In this document: positions 23,696-32,047 of the stretch, piece by piece
Numbering within the stretch: position 1 is the stretch's first letter
Layout: every line of letters begins with the position of its first letter
DNA from: Hymenobacter guriensis
Lineage (GTDB): Bacteria > Bacteroidota > Bacteroidia > Cytophagales > Hymenobacteraceae
DNA: 64,000 nt
Direction of reading: 5' to 3'
Assembly (NCBI RefSeq): GCF_015773195.1
Contig: NZ_JADWYK010000003.1
Location: 248,001 to 312,000, forward strand
Notes under the pieces: model-generated
Told to the model about the DNA's origin: nothing
The model's database searches: none
Seen by the model: the letters and a program-made list of their open reading frames with translations, nothing else
Program-made: the position numbers and the translations under genes

Positions 23696-24001
23696 GTGAC
23701 TAAAGCAGAAGTAATTGCCGAAATTGCCGACAAGACCGGCATCGAGAAAGCAGACGTTTCGGCTACCGTAGAGGCTTTCTTCAAAGTCGTGAAGGATTCG
23801 ATGGCCGAAGGCAACAACATTTACGTGCGCGGCTTCGGCTCTTTCGTGAACAAAAAACGCGCGAAGAAAGTGGCCCGCAACATCTCGAAAAACACGTCGA
23901 TTATCATCGACGAGCACTTCATCCCCAGCTTCAAGCCGTCGAAAACCTTCATCGGCAAGATCAAAAACAGCAAGAAGATCAAAGAACTGGCTCAGGCCTA
24001 A
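23696..24001 (+). CDS. HU/IHF-family DNA-binding protein
   Basis: A 101-residue nucleoid protein. It has the HU fold: two N-terminal helices (TKAEVIAEIADKTGIEKADV), a helix with AEGNNIYVRGFGSFVNKKRA, then the beta-arm region RNISKNTSIIIDEHFIPSFK carrying the conserved Pro that intercalates into DNA, and a C-terminal helix ending KIKELAQA. A GTG at 23696 is used because the open frame upstream contains the promoter. It is part of the mutY-ssb neighbourhood known next to gld genes in Flavobacterium, where the homologue is called himA. Confidence 0.93.
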   Translation: MTKAEVIAEIADKTGIEKADVSATVEAFFKVVKDSMAEGNNIYVRGFGSFVNKKRAKKVARNISKNTSIIIDEHFIPSFKPSKTFIGKIKNSKKIKELAQA

Positions 24002-24076
24002 GTTCGTTTCTTCGTAACATTGTGGCAGCGCCGCTGGGTTTTCCATGAAAGCCGGGCGGCCTGCTTTTTTCTCCGA

Positions 24077-24964
24077 ATGACCCGTACTTCCTCGCATCAA
24101 CTTCTTTTGGTTCTCGTCGCGCTGGCGGTTGTGGGTGCCCTGTTTGCCCTGCCCAAAGGCATTGTGAAGCCCAAGGAAGGCAAAGGGGAACTAGCCCAGA
24201 CGGCGGCCCGTACGGCCAACCGTGACCAGGGCGCTGCAGCTCCTTCCACGGCTTCCGTAGAGGGTGCTGCTCCTGCGGGTGCTTCCGCCGAAAAGCCACA
24301 CATGAGCGCCACGCCAACCCAGCAGAAAGAGCTGGCTAAGCTGCGCGCCCGCTACACCGCCGCCAATGCCAGCACCAAGCTGCAGCTGGCGTCGGAGCTG
24401 GCGGCTAAGTACGCGGCGGTAACCAAGTTCGACAGCGCAGGCTACTACTACGAGCAAGTAGCCGTAGCCCGGCCCGGCGAGCAGGCATGGAAAAAAGCAG
24501 CAGATCAGTACTTCGAGGCGTTCAGCTTTGCAGCTACTGAGGAGCGGGCCAAAACGCTCAGTGCCAAAGCCCGGGAGTTATACGAGCGGGTGCTGAAAAA
24601 CAACCCCGACAACCTGGACGCCAAAACCAACCTGGGAATGGCGTACATGGCCAGCGAAAACCCCGTACAAGGCGTAGTGCTCCTGCGCGAGGTGCTGGCT
24701 ACTGACCCCCGCAACGAAAAGGCGCTCTACAACCTGGGCGTGCTGTCGTTGCAGAGCAACCAGGCCGAAAAAGCCGTGGAGCGTTTCCGGGAGCTGGTGA
24801 AATATCACCCCGAAAACGAAAGCGGCCAGTTCTACCTCGGGGTTTCCCTGGCGCAGACGGAGAACCGGGCCGAGGCGCGCAAGGTCTTCACCCAACTAAA
24901 ACAAAACAGCACCGATCCGGCCTTGTCGGCATCGGTCGATCAGGAATTGCAGAAGCTGCAATAA
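24077..24964 (+). CDS. TPR-repeat protein with N-terminal membrane anchor
   Basis: 295 residues. A hydrophobic segment (QLLLVLVALAVVGALFALP) at residues 8-26 anchors it or acts as an uncleaved signal; an Ala/Pro/Glu-rich linker follows to about residue 75. The rest is tetratricopeptide repeats, clearest as NPDNLDAKTNLGMAYMASEN, DPRNEKALYNLGVLSLQSNQ and HPENESGQFYLGVSLAQTEN at about 33-residue spacing. TPR domains bind partner proteins, so it is probably an envelope scaffold. It lies 76 bases after HU on the same strand. No specific role can be named. Confidence 0.8.
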   Translation: MTRTSSHQLLLVLVALAVVGALFALPKGIVKPKEGKGELAQTAARTANRDQGAAAPSTASVEGAAPAGASAEKPHMSATPTQQKELAKLRARYTAANASTKLQLASELAAKYAAVTKFDSAGYYYEQVAVARPGEQAWKKAADQYFEAFSFAATEERAKTLSAKARELYERVLKNNPDNLDAKTNLGMAYMASENPVQGVVLLREVLATDPRNEKALYNLGVLSLQSNQAEKAVERFRELVKYHPENESGQFYLGVSLAQTENRAEARKVFTQLKQNSTDPALSASVDQELQKLQ

Positions 24965-24993
24965 TCATTTCTTCAACCTAACCCTTTTAACCC

Positions 24994-25083
24994 ATGCCCT
25001 GCGGTAAAAAAAGAAAGCGTCATAAGATTGCTACCCACAAACGCAAGAAGCGTCTGCGCAAGAACCGTCACAAGAAGAAGTAA
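24994..25083 (+). CDS. 29-residue AURKAIP1/COX24-like basic protein
   Basis: The peptide MPCGKKRKRHKIATHKRKKR continues to LRKNRHKKK and is two-thirds basic. Bacteroidota carry short proteins of this type, annotated AURKAIP1/COX24 domain, related to mitochondrial ribosomal protein mS38 and, as far as I recall, mycobacterial bS22. A role in the ribosome is therefore likely but is family knowledge, not shown here. It starts at ATG 24994, 29 bases after the TPR gene, in front of RNase G. Its small size means it is often missed by gene finders. Confidence 0.8.
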   Translation: MPCGKKRKRHKIATHKRKKRLRKNRHKKK

Positions 25084-25198
25084 GCCTTTCGGGGTTTGCT
25101 GGCGAATGTAGCCGCTACCGGCGGCCGACCAAGCATTCGTCTATCTCTCATTTAGTATCCCCGAGAGTGGCTGATTCTGCGCTTTCCCCGTGGCCTGG

Positions 25199-25234
25199 AA
25201 GGGAAGCTGGTGCTCTGATGCACCGGCTTCCCTT
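25199..25234 (+). other. Hairpin in the leader of the RNase G gene
   Basis: A 15-base stem (AAGGGAAGC...GGTGC and its complement, with one G-T pair) encloses TCTGAT. No clean T-run follows, so it may be a terminator for the mini protein gene or a leader structure of the RNase G mRNA. E. coli RNase E binds its own leader, so autoregulation is possible, but nothing here shows it. Confidence 0.5.
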
Positions 25235-25297
25235 TGCGGGTTTCCGGGCCGCTGGCTCCGCCACGCACTTGTGGGTGCTTCCTAACCGCTTAATCCA

Positions 25298-26905
25298 TTG
25301 AGTAACGAATTAATCATTAATTCTACTCAGGACGGAGAACGGATTGCCCTGCTACAGGACAAGCGGCTCATCGAATATCATTTCGACCGCAACGACACCA
25401 ACTACTCGGTTGGTGACATCTTCCTGGGCACGGTCAAGAAAGTTATGCCCGGTCTGAACGCCGCGTTCATTGACATCGGGTATCAAAAAGACGCCTTTCT
25501 GCACTACGGAGACCTAGGGGAGAATTTCCCCTCGCTCAACAAGTGGGTGAAAGGTGTGCATTCGCAGAAAATTGCCGTTGGACCGCTCAAAACCTTTCAG
25601 TTTGACGGGCAGCTCGACAAGGTTGGCAAGATTGCCGACACCCTGAAGAAGAGCCAGCAGCTGCTGGTTCAGATCATCAAGGAACCGATTTCGACCAAGG
25701 GCCCACGCCTGTCCACGGATATTTCCATGGCCGGCCGCTACCTCGTACTGGTTCCTTTTTCCAATACCATCAGCGTCTCAAAGAAAATCGTGAGCCGCAC
25801 GGAGCGGGAGCGTCTCAAGCGCCTCATTGCCTCCATCAAGCCCGACAACTTTGGCGTCATCATCCGTACCGTGGCCGAAGGCCGGGAAGTAGCGGAGCTC
25901 GACAAAGACATGCAAAGCATGGTAGACAACTGGAATCAGTTGTTTCAGACGCTGCGCAAAGCCAAGCCCAACGATAAAGTGTTGGGCGAGCTGGGCCGGA
26001 GCAGTTCCATGCTGCGCGACATGCTGAATGAGAGCTTCGACTCTATCATCGTGGATTCGCCCCCGATGTACGAGGAGATGCGGAGCTACCTGCAGAAGAT
26101 TGCCCCCGATAAAGTAGGCCTGCTCAAGCTCCACAGCGGCAAAGTGAAGGTGTTTGAGCACCACGGCATCGAGAAGCAGCTCAAGTCGCTGTTTGGCAAG
26201 ACCGTGACCGTGCCTGGCGGCGGCTACCTCGTGATTGAGCACACTGAAGCTTTGCACGTAGTAGACGTAAACTCGGGCAACAAAAGCAACCAGGAAGGCG
26301 ACCAGGAAGCCACGGCTCTAATGGTGAACATGCTGGCAGCCAAAGAAATAGCCCGGCAGCTGCGCCTGCGCGACATGGGCGGCATCATCGTGGTCGATTT
26401 CATTGATATGAAGTCGGCCGAGAGCCGCAAAAAGGTGGAGGATGTGGTGAAGGACGTGATGAAGCACGACAAGGCTCGCTTCACCGTGCTGCCTATCACT
26501 AAGTTCGGGCTGCTGCAAATCACGCGGCAGCGCGTGCGGCCCGCCGAAAGCATCGTGACCGGTGAGGTGTGCCCCACCTGCGGCGGCACGGGCAAGATTT
26601 CGGCCTCCATCCTGGTAACGGATGAAATCGACAACAGCATTGAAGACCTGCTGGTAACTCAAAACCAGTCGGGCGTCACGCTGAACGTACATCCCTTCCT
26701 GCACGCTTACTACACCAAAGGGCTGGTGAGCCGCCAGATGAAGTGGTACCTGAAGTACTACAAATGGGTGAAAGTGATGAAAGACACTTCCCTCGGCATT
26801 ACCGAATACCGCATCGAGGACGAGTACGGCGAGGAAATCGAGCTGCACTCGGCAGCGGCGGCCATGAGCCGCCTGCAGGACCGCGAAGTGGAAATTATTG
26901 ATTAA
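25298..26905 (+). CDS. rng: Ribonuclease E/G (RNase G-like)
   Basis: Endoribonuclease of rRNA maturation and mRNA decay, 535 residues. An N-terminal S1 RNA-binding domain covers YSVGDIFLGTVKKVMPGLNA to LHYGDLGE. The DNase I-like catalytic part carries the metal-binding Asp residues in VVDVNSGN (near 325) and GGIIVVDFIDM (near 365), and the Zn-link CPTCGGTG is near 426. The start is a TTG at 25298. There is no long C-terminal scaffold, so it is RNase G-like rather than RNase E-like. RNase G (cafA) also neighbours himA-mutY-ssb-gld genes in Flavobacterium. Confidence 0.92.
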   Translation: MSNELIINSTQDGERIALLQDKRLIEYHFDRNDTNYSVGDIFLGTVKKVMPGLNAAFIDIGYQKDAFLHYGDLGENFPSLNKWVKGVHSQKIAVGPLKTFQFDGQLDKVGKIADTLKKSQQLLVQIIKEPISTKGPRLSTDISMAGRYLVLVPFSNTISVSKKIVSRTERERLKRLIASIKPDNFGVIIRTVAEGREVAELDKDMQSMVDNWNQLFQTLRKAKPNDKVLGELGRSSSMLRDMLNESFDSIIVDSPPMYEEMRSYLQKIAPDKVGLLKLHSGKVKVFEHHGIEKQLKSLFGKTVTVPGGGYLVIEHTEALHVVDVNSGNKSNQEGDQEATALMVNMLAAKEIARQLRLRDMGGIIVVDFIDMKSAESRKKVEDVVKDVMKHDKARFTVLPITKFGLLQITRQRVRPAESIVTGEVCPTCGGTGKISASILVTDEIDNSIEDLLVTQNQSGVTLNVHPFLHAYYTKGLVSRQMKWYLKYYKWVKVMKDTSLGITEYRIEDEYGEEIELHSAAAAMSRLQDREVEIID

Positions 26906-26949
26906 TTGACGGCCGTTTTCTGCGAAACTCCGCCTGAACAAGTAGAAGA

Positions 26950-26982
26950 AACGCCCGCGCTGCTTTAAGCAACGCGGGCGTT
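26950..26982 (+). terminator. Terminator hairpin after RNase G
   Basis: AACGCCCGCG pairs with CGCGGGCGTT around a 13-base loop. There is no long T-run, but it is well placed 44 bases after the stop and before a convergent gene. Confidence 0.7.
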
Positions 26983-27036
26983 ATCTGTTTATGGCAGATT
27001 ATATGGACTGGCTAATTATGCTGCCAAGTCAACCAC

Positions 27037-27714
27037 TTAGAATTTCATACCCAAGTCTAAGACGAACTCACTGTTTTTGATAACAACGTTGCTGAAGCTC
27101 CGCTCGTCCTCAAAATAGTTGTCGATGTTGGGCAAACCGCGCTGGTAGCGCAGGCCGGCAAATACCTTGGTGCTTTGGCCAACCTGGTATTCGGTGCCGA
27201 AGCCCGCCAGCACACCGGCATCAGGAATCAGCAGAAATTTGTTGCTCTTGAAGGTTTCACCGGAACCGGGGTCGGTAAATTCCTTTTCACCATCAATGCG
27301 GGTGCCGATGTTGGCGCCTAAATAGCCGCCCAGCTGGAAATATAGCTTGGTATCGGTGGCAATATCGTTGGTGAACAGCTTGATGGTAAGCGGCACCTGC
27401 AAATATTGCGCGCCGATTTTTAGCTCTTGCTGAAGAGTGGCTTGAGTATTAGGATCTTTGTCCGTGTACGTGAGCTTGCCGCCTTTGCCTACCAGGTCGA
27501 TGCCGGTGCTAAAGGCGTAGTTTTCGCCAAAGAAATAATCGACCACCAGGCCGCCCCCGAGGCTGACTTTCGACTTGCCCTCGAATTTATTGGCCGAGCC
27601 ATCGGCGCGCAGAGAGGTAACAGCGGGCGAAAGGCGCAGGCCGATTTCAACCTGAGCCGAAGCCGCCGAGGCCGAAACGCCCACGGCCAGTAGTGCTAGA
27701 AAGAGTTTTTTCAT
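27037..27714 (-). CDS. Outer-membrane beta-barrel protein (PorT-like family)
   Basis: 225 residues with a signal peptide cleaved after ASAASAQ (residue 21). The remainder is alternating strands, for example VEIGLRLSPAVTSLRADG, SKVSLGGGLVVDYFFGENYA, QYLQVPLTIKLFTN, KLYFQLGGYLGANIGTRI and GLRYQRGLPNI, with an aromatic last residue in EFVLDLGMKF, the outer-membrane barrel signal. It belongs to the eight-strand Bacteroidetes OmpW/PorT-like group; substrate or role unknown. Divergent from gldB with about 85 bases between, so they may share a regulatory region. Confidence 0.85.
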   Translation of the reverse strand: MKKLFLALLAVGVSASAASAQVEIGLRLSPAVTSLRADGSANKFEGKSKVSLGGGLVVDYFFGENYAFSTGIDLVGKGGKLTYTDKDPNTQATLQQELKIGAQYLQVPLTIKLFTNDIATDTKLYFQLGGYLGANIGTRIDGEKEFTDPGSGETFKSNKFLLIPDAGVLAGFGTEYQVGQSTKVFAGLRYQRGLPNIDNYFEDERSFSNVVIKNSEFVLDLGMKF

Positions 27715-27799
27715 AAAGCAGCGAAGAAATGAAGGGTCAGATACTAGCGCCTACGTTGAGGCGTTCGGTTTTGGCTAATTTCGCCTCAAAGATAGAAAC

Positions 27800-28828
27800 G
27801 TGAACCTTAAACGAATTTGTATGCGGGCAGTATTCCAAATGGCGCTGAGCGTAGGGCTGCTGGCGGGCCTGGCCAGCTGCGGCCGCGACAAGCAAACCTG
27901 CGAGCAGAACCCTGAAGTTGCCCGCGTGGCTGCCCCGGTGCATCTGGAAAGCCTGATTAAGCCCTTCTTTCAAATAAAGAACCCCACCGATGCGCAGCAG
28001 TTCTTGCAGGCGCACCCCGGCTTTGCCAACCAGTTTCTGCAGCGTCGGCAGTTTCCTTCGGATAATGTATTGGCCCAGCGCCTCACGCAGCTGGCCACTA
28101 ATGCGGGCCTGCAGAAGCTGGGACGCGAAACCGAAGCGGCTTTCCAGGACACGGCCGCCCTGCGCCAGCAGCTGCACCAGGCGTTTCAGCACGTGCGCTA
28201 CGAGTTTCCGGATTTCCGGGTGCCGCCCGTCAATCTGTTTGTGAGCGGCCTGAGCCAGGATGTGTTCGTGAACGACAGCCTGCTGGTGCTGGGGCTGGAT
28301 TTCTTTGTGGGCCCCAAGGCGAGCTACCGGCCCAACGTGCCTGAGTATATTCTGCGCCGCTACACGCCGGCGCACCTGCTGCCCACCGTGGTGCTGGCCG
28401 TATCGAGCAAGTACAACCAGCGCCCGCGCACCAATCCCACGATGCTGAGTGAGATGGTGCAGTTTGGCAAGGCCTTGTACTTCGCCGAAAAAATCCTGCC
28501 CTGCACCCCCGATTCACTGCTGATTGGCTACACCGGCCGGGAACTGGAGGGGCTGGAGTTCAATGAAGGCAAAGTATGGGGGCATTTCATCGAAAAGAAC
28601 CTGCTGTACAATACCACGCCGTTCGTTATTCAGAAATATGTGGGCGAGCGGCCCAATACGCCCGAAATCGACCGCGCCGCGCCGGGCCGCATCGGTACGT
28701 GGCTGGGCTGGCAGATCGTGCGCAAGTACATGGCTGAGCACCCCAACGTGACGCTACGCCAGCTGATGGCCGAGCAGGATGCCCAGCGCATCCTCACGCA
28801 GTCGAAGTACCGCCCGCGCAAGAAGTAG
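27800..28828 (+). CDS. gldB: Gliding motility lipoprotein GldB
   Basis: 342 residues from GTG 27800 (ATG 27821 is a good alternative that gives a shorter signal). The acceptor Cys follows LLAGLAS. The body shows GldB signatures: PFFQIKNPTDAQQFLQAHPG, a central region FRVPPVNLFVSGLSQDVFV, LLVLGLDFFVGP, NPTMLSEMVQFGKALYFAEK and the C-terminal IGTWLGWQIVRKYMAEHPNV. GldB is a lipoprotein required for gliding and T9SS function in Flavobacterium, where it is usually followed by gldC; here a glycosyltransferase follows instead. With gldD 6 kb away, this part of the window is a gliding/T9SS-associated region. Confidence 0.88.
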   Translation: MNLKRICMRAVFQMALSVGLLAGLASCGRDKQTCEQNPEVARVAAPVHLESLIKPFFQIKNPTDAQQFLQAHPGFANQFLQRRQFPSDNVLAQRLTQLATNAGLQKLGRETEAAFQDTAALRQQLHQAFQHVRYEFPDFRVPPVNLFVSGLSQDVFVNDSLLVLGLDFFVGPKASYRPNVPEYILRRYTPAHLLPTVVLAVSSKYNQRPRTNPTMLSEMVQFGKALYFAEKILPCTPDSLLIGYTGRELEGLEFNEGKVWGHFIEKNLLYNTTPFVIQKYVGERPNTPEIDRAAPGRIGTWLGWQIVRKYMAEHPNVTLRQLMAEQDAQRILTQSKYRPRKK

Positions 28829-28897
28829 CCTCAAAATGATGCGGACTGGATGGATAGGCATAGCGAAGAGGAATTCATAATTCAGAAGTAATCTGCT

Positions 28898-30100
28898 GTG
28901 CATATTGCCGTCTTCAGCCAGTACCACACCAACCCCGACTGCCCGGCTACCAGTCGGCACTATGCCCTGCTGGAGCATATTGCGCGCACGCACCGCGTCA
29001 CGCTGATTACCACCAGCACCTGGGAGCGGCAACGGCTGACACACGAGTTTCCGTGGCTGCCAGCCGGCGTGGAAATGCGCGCGGCCGACGTGCCCTATGA
29101 GAACCGGATGGGCGTCGCGCGGCGCATCGTGTCGTTTGGGCAGTATGCTGCCTATGCTGTGCGCGAGGGCCTGCGAATAAAGAAGCCCGACGTTATCTGG
29201 GGCATCAGTACGCCACTCACGGCAGCCTGGGCAGCGGCGCAGGTGGCGCGCTTACGGCGGGTTCCCTGGGTGTTTGAAGTACAGGACTTGTGGCCTTCCT
29301 TTCCTATTGCCATGGGCGCCGTACCGAGCAAGCTGGCGCAACGCGGGCTGTATGCATTGGAAAAAAGCCTGTACCAGTCGGCACGACACATACTTCCATT
29401 GTCCCCGGATATGACGCGCTACGTGGAGCAGGTCGGTATTGCGCCGAAAAAAGTTACCACTGTACTCAACGGCACTGATCTGGACCTGGCGGCCCGCGCA
29501 ACCGCAGAATCGGTATGGGCCCTACGGGAGCAACATGGACTAACCGGTCGGCGCGTGCTCCTCTACGCCGGTACGTTTGGGCGCGCCAACGATATTCCCA
29601 CCCTGCTGGAAGCCGCTGAGCAGCTCTTTGCCCAGGATGCCAGCGTGTGCTGGCTGTTTATGGGGCACGGCTACCACGAGCCGCTGGTACGGGAAGCGGC
29701 GGCGCGGTGCCAGGGCATCCGGCTCGTGGCCCCACAGCCCCGCCACGCGGTGTTTGCCTGGTTTAAGCTGGCGGAGGTATCAGTGGCATCATTTCTGGCG
29801 CTGCCGGTGCTGGACGCCAATTCCCCGGCCAAGTTTTACGACAGTCTCGCGGTGGGTACGCCCGTCATCGTCACTAACAAGGGCTGGACACGGGAGCTAG
29901 TGGAAAAGGAACAGGTTGGATGGTACGTACCCGCTTCGGAGCCGGTACGGCTGGCGCAACAACTACAGATGCTGCTGAATAATCCGCAGCAGCTTCAGGC
30001 AGCGGGCCAGCGCGGTCGGCAAGTAGCAGTAAAGTATTTTGACCGGCAACAGATTGCTGCAGTGGTGCAAGAAGTATTGGAACGAGCCAGGGGATTATAG
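28898..30100 (+). CDS. Family 4 glycosyltransferase (WbuB-like)
   Basis: A 400-residue GT-B fold enzyme that transfers sugar from a nucleotide donor, probably in surface polysaccharide or lipooligosaccharide synthesis. The N-terminal acceptor domain begins HIAVFSQYHTNPDCPATSRH and includes FEVQDLWPSFPIAMG near residue 127. The donor domain has NGTDLD near 190, LLYAGTFGRANDIPTLLEA near 215 and the E-x7-E-type segment around FLALPVLDANSPAKFYDSLA near 305. It starts at GTG 28898, 69 bases after gldB. It stands without other capsule genes. Exact sugar unknown. Confidence 0.88.
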   Translation: MHIAVFSQYHTNPDCPATSRHYALLEHIARTHRVTLITTSTWERQRLTHEFPWLPAGVEMRAADVPYENRMGVARRIVSFGQYAAYAVREGLRIKKPDVIWGISTPLTAAWAAAQVARLRRVPWVFEVQDLWPSFPIAMGAVPSKLAQRGLYALEKSLYQSARHILPLSPDMTRYVEQVGIAPKKVTTVLNGTDLDLAARATAESVWALREQHGLTGRRVLLYAGTFGRANDIPTLLEAAEQLFAQDASVCWLFMGHGYHEPLVREAAARCQGIRLVAPQPRHAVFAWFKLAEVSVASFLALPVLDANSPAKFYDSLAVGTPVIVTNKGWTRELVEKEQVGWYVPASEPVRLAQQLQMLLNNPQQLQAAGQRGRQVAVKYFDRQQIAAVVQEVLERARGL

Positions 30101-30158
30101 ACTCACTAGTACTGATTTTATACTAAGATAAACTCAAAAGCTTGCATAATCCTCGTTT

Positions 30159-30860
30159 TCAGGCCTGAGGTGGCAGTTCAGGTGCTGATGGCAAGCTCGG
30201 TAAATTTTCCAGCAAAGGTGCTATCTGCCGGGCGTAGTAGGCACAGATAGAAGTAAGCGGGCACACGGCACACTTAGGCGTGCGCGCCACGCAAATGTAG
30301 CGGCCGTGCAGAATCAGCCAATGATGTGCCTTGGGGATAAGCTCTGTTGGAATGTAGCGCACCAGCTCTTTCTCCACAGCTAGCGGTGTTTTGGCGGCTT
30401 TGCTCACGAGTCCCAACCGGTGCGAAACCCGGAACACGTGCGTATCCACGGCCATAGCCGGCTGGTTGTAAATCACCGACATCACCACGTTGGCCGTCTT
30501 GCGGCCTACGCCGGGCAGGCGCTGCAGGTCTTCCAGGTTGCTGGGTACTTCGGAGTTGAACTCCTCAACCAACAGCCGGCCCAGCCCCGCCAGGTGCTTG
30601 GCTTTGTTGTTGGGGTACGATACACTCCGAATCAGCGGGAAAATGTCGTCGGCGGTGGCGGCGGCCAGGTGAGCGGGCGTGGGGAATTGCCGGAAAAGCT
30701 CCGGAGTTATCTGATTCACGCGCTTGTCGGTGCACTGGGCACTCAGGACTACGGACACAATCAGCTCGTAGGGGCTGCCGTACTGCAGCTCCGTTTCGGG
30801 CTCGGGAAAGTGGGTGGTAAAGTATTCCAGAAAACGCTGGAAACGCTCGGCTTTACGCAT
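30159..30860 (-). CDS. nth: Endonuclease III (Nth)
   Basis: DNA glycosylase/AP lyase that removes oxidised pyrimidines. The catalytic Lys sits in the helix-hairpin-helix LPGVGRKTANVV near residue 117 and the Asp in MAVDTHVFRV near 134. The 4Fe-4S cluster is C-x6-C-x2-C-x5-C (CVARTPKCAVCPLTSIC). The ATG at 30860 gives 233 residues, about 20 more than E. coli Nth because of a Pro-rich C-terminal tail. Convergent with the glycosyltransferase gene. The first upstream in-frame codon, a TTG at 30875, is less likely. Confidence 0.95.
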   Translation of the reverse strand: MRKAERFQRFLEYFTTHFPEPETELQYGSPYELIVSVVLSAQCTDKRVNQITPELFRQFPTPAHLAAATADDIFPLIRSVSYPNNKAKHLAGLGRLLVEEFNSEVPSNLEDLQRLPGVGRKTANVVMSVIYNQPAMAVDTHVFRVSHRLGLVSKAAKTPLAVEKELVRYIPTELIPKAHHWLILHGRYICVARTPKCAVCPLTSICAYYARQIAPLLENLPSLPSAPELPPQA

Positions 30861-30980
30861 AACGCAACGGGGCAACGGGAGCCCGCAAGTTCGGCCAAAA
30901 AAATGGCATCCAATACCAGCATACCCCGGCGGCAGCCAGGAAGTATACAGGTATCAGATGCCGGAGGAAAGAAGGGCAGC

Positions 30981-31211
30981 CTAGCCGGCCTTCAGAAACG
31001 TGCGCGAATACTGCAGGATGGCCTGCGTGGTATCAGGGCGCGGGTTCTGTTGCAGCGAGTTGAGGGCGCGCTGGGCCAGCAGCAAGTCAGCGCATTTGGC
31101 GGCCAGGTCGGCGTCGTGCACCAGGGCCTGTTCGATTTCGCTTTGTTCGTCAGCCGGCAATTCGTTGTACACGTACCGGAGGAGCTTCTCGTGGGTAAAG
31201 GTTTTGATCAT
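30981..31211 (-). CDS. Small anti-sigma-like protein overlapping the sigma gene
   Basis: 76 residues: FTHEKLLRYVYNELPADEQS followed by EIEQALVHDADLAAKCADLL, the N-terminal pattern of zinc-free anti-sigma (FecR/RskA-like) domains, but no membrane segment follows. It starts inside the end of the ECF sigma gene (overlap 62 bases, different frame), implying translational coupling and a sigma/anti-sigma pair. The short length suggests a cytoplasmic modulator. That function is inferred only from the pattern and the overlap. Confidence 0.7.
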   Translation of the reverse strand: MIKTFTHEKLLRYVYNELPADEQSEIEQALVHDADLAAKCADLLLAQRALNSLQQNPRPDTTQAILQYSRTFLKAG

Positions 31212-31785
31212 AGAGTTCGGGTTGCGCGGACATCATTTTCCGCAGGTTGATCAGCGCGTAGCGCATCCGGCCCAGCGCCGTGTTGATGCTCACCCCCGTC
31301 GCGTCGGCAATTTCCTGGAAGCTCATCTCGCCGTAATGACGCATGATGAGTACTTCCTTTTGCGCGGGCGGCAGGTCTTGTATTAACTCCCGCAGACGGG
31401 CATAGGTTTCTTCGCGGGTGAAAGCGGCCTCTGCACCCTCTTCCGCAAAGGAAAGCGCGTTGAAGGCGTGGCTGGACGTATCCAGGTTCTGCAGGGGGCT
31501 GCGCTTTTCCTTGCGAAAGAAATCAATGGCCAGATTGTGGGCAATACGGCAGATCCACGACGAGAACTTGCCTTCCTCGTTGTAGCGGCCGCTTTTCATG
31601 GTGTGAATAGCCTTGATAAAGGTATCCTGCAGCAGATCATCGGCCACGTCGGTGTCCCGCACGATCAGCATGATGGTGGTAAATACACGGCTTTTGTGCC
31701 GGGCCAGCAAGAGGGCAAAGGCATCTTCTTGTCCGTTGATGTAGAGCGAAATCAACGCGGAGTCGCTCGGCTGCATGGTTTCCAT
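31150..31785 (-). CDS. ECF-type RNA polymerase sigma factor
   Basis: 211 residues from ATG 31785 (a second ATG at 31776 is possible). Region 2 is clear: LLARHKSRVFTTIMLIVRDT, then ADDLLQDTFIKAIHTMKSGR and GKFSSWICRIAHNLAIDFFR. Region 4 is LRELIQDLPPAQKEVLIMRH, YGEMSFQEIADATGVSINTA and LGRMRYALINLRKMM. An upstream in-frame stretch to 31914 is not like a sigma N terminus. It directs an alternative regulon and overlaps the small anti-sigma-like gene at its 3' end. Confidence 0.92.
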   Translation of the reverse strand: METMQPSDSALISLYINGQEDAFALLLARHKSRVFTTIMLIVRDTDVADDLLQDTFIKAIHTMKSGRYNEEGKFSSWICRIAHNLAIDFFRKEKRSPLQNLDTSSHAFNALSFAEEGAEAAFTREETYARLRELIQDLPPAQKEVLIMRHYGEMSFQEIADATGVSINTALGRMRYALINLRKMMSAQPELYDQNLYPREAPPVRVQRIAG

Positions 31786-32047
31786 AAAGGCTACGGGTAA
31801 GGGAACGTAGAGCTTTAGGCCATATTGCGCAGCTAAGGGAGAAGAAGGGGTATAAAATTTGGGGATTGGAGCAACCTCCTGACCAAATGTAGAAAACCGG
31901 CTGACCAAACACAATACCGGCCGGGCCCAAAACCAAACTTTTTTTCACGCCTTCTTCACGAAGTCCGCTAATCGGGCGTTAAAAAGGGCTGGGCACTCCA
32001 TAACAGAGCTGCTCACTTGGCGCTAAAGCTAACTAAGAGCACCAGAA

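Noticed and set aside
25084-25297. Riboswitch or small RNA before RNase G
   Set aside because: Only one simple hairpin is visible and no known riboswitch signature could be recognised.
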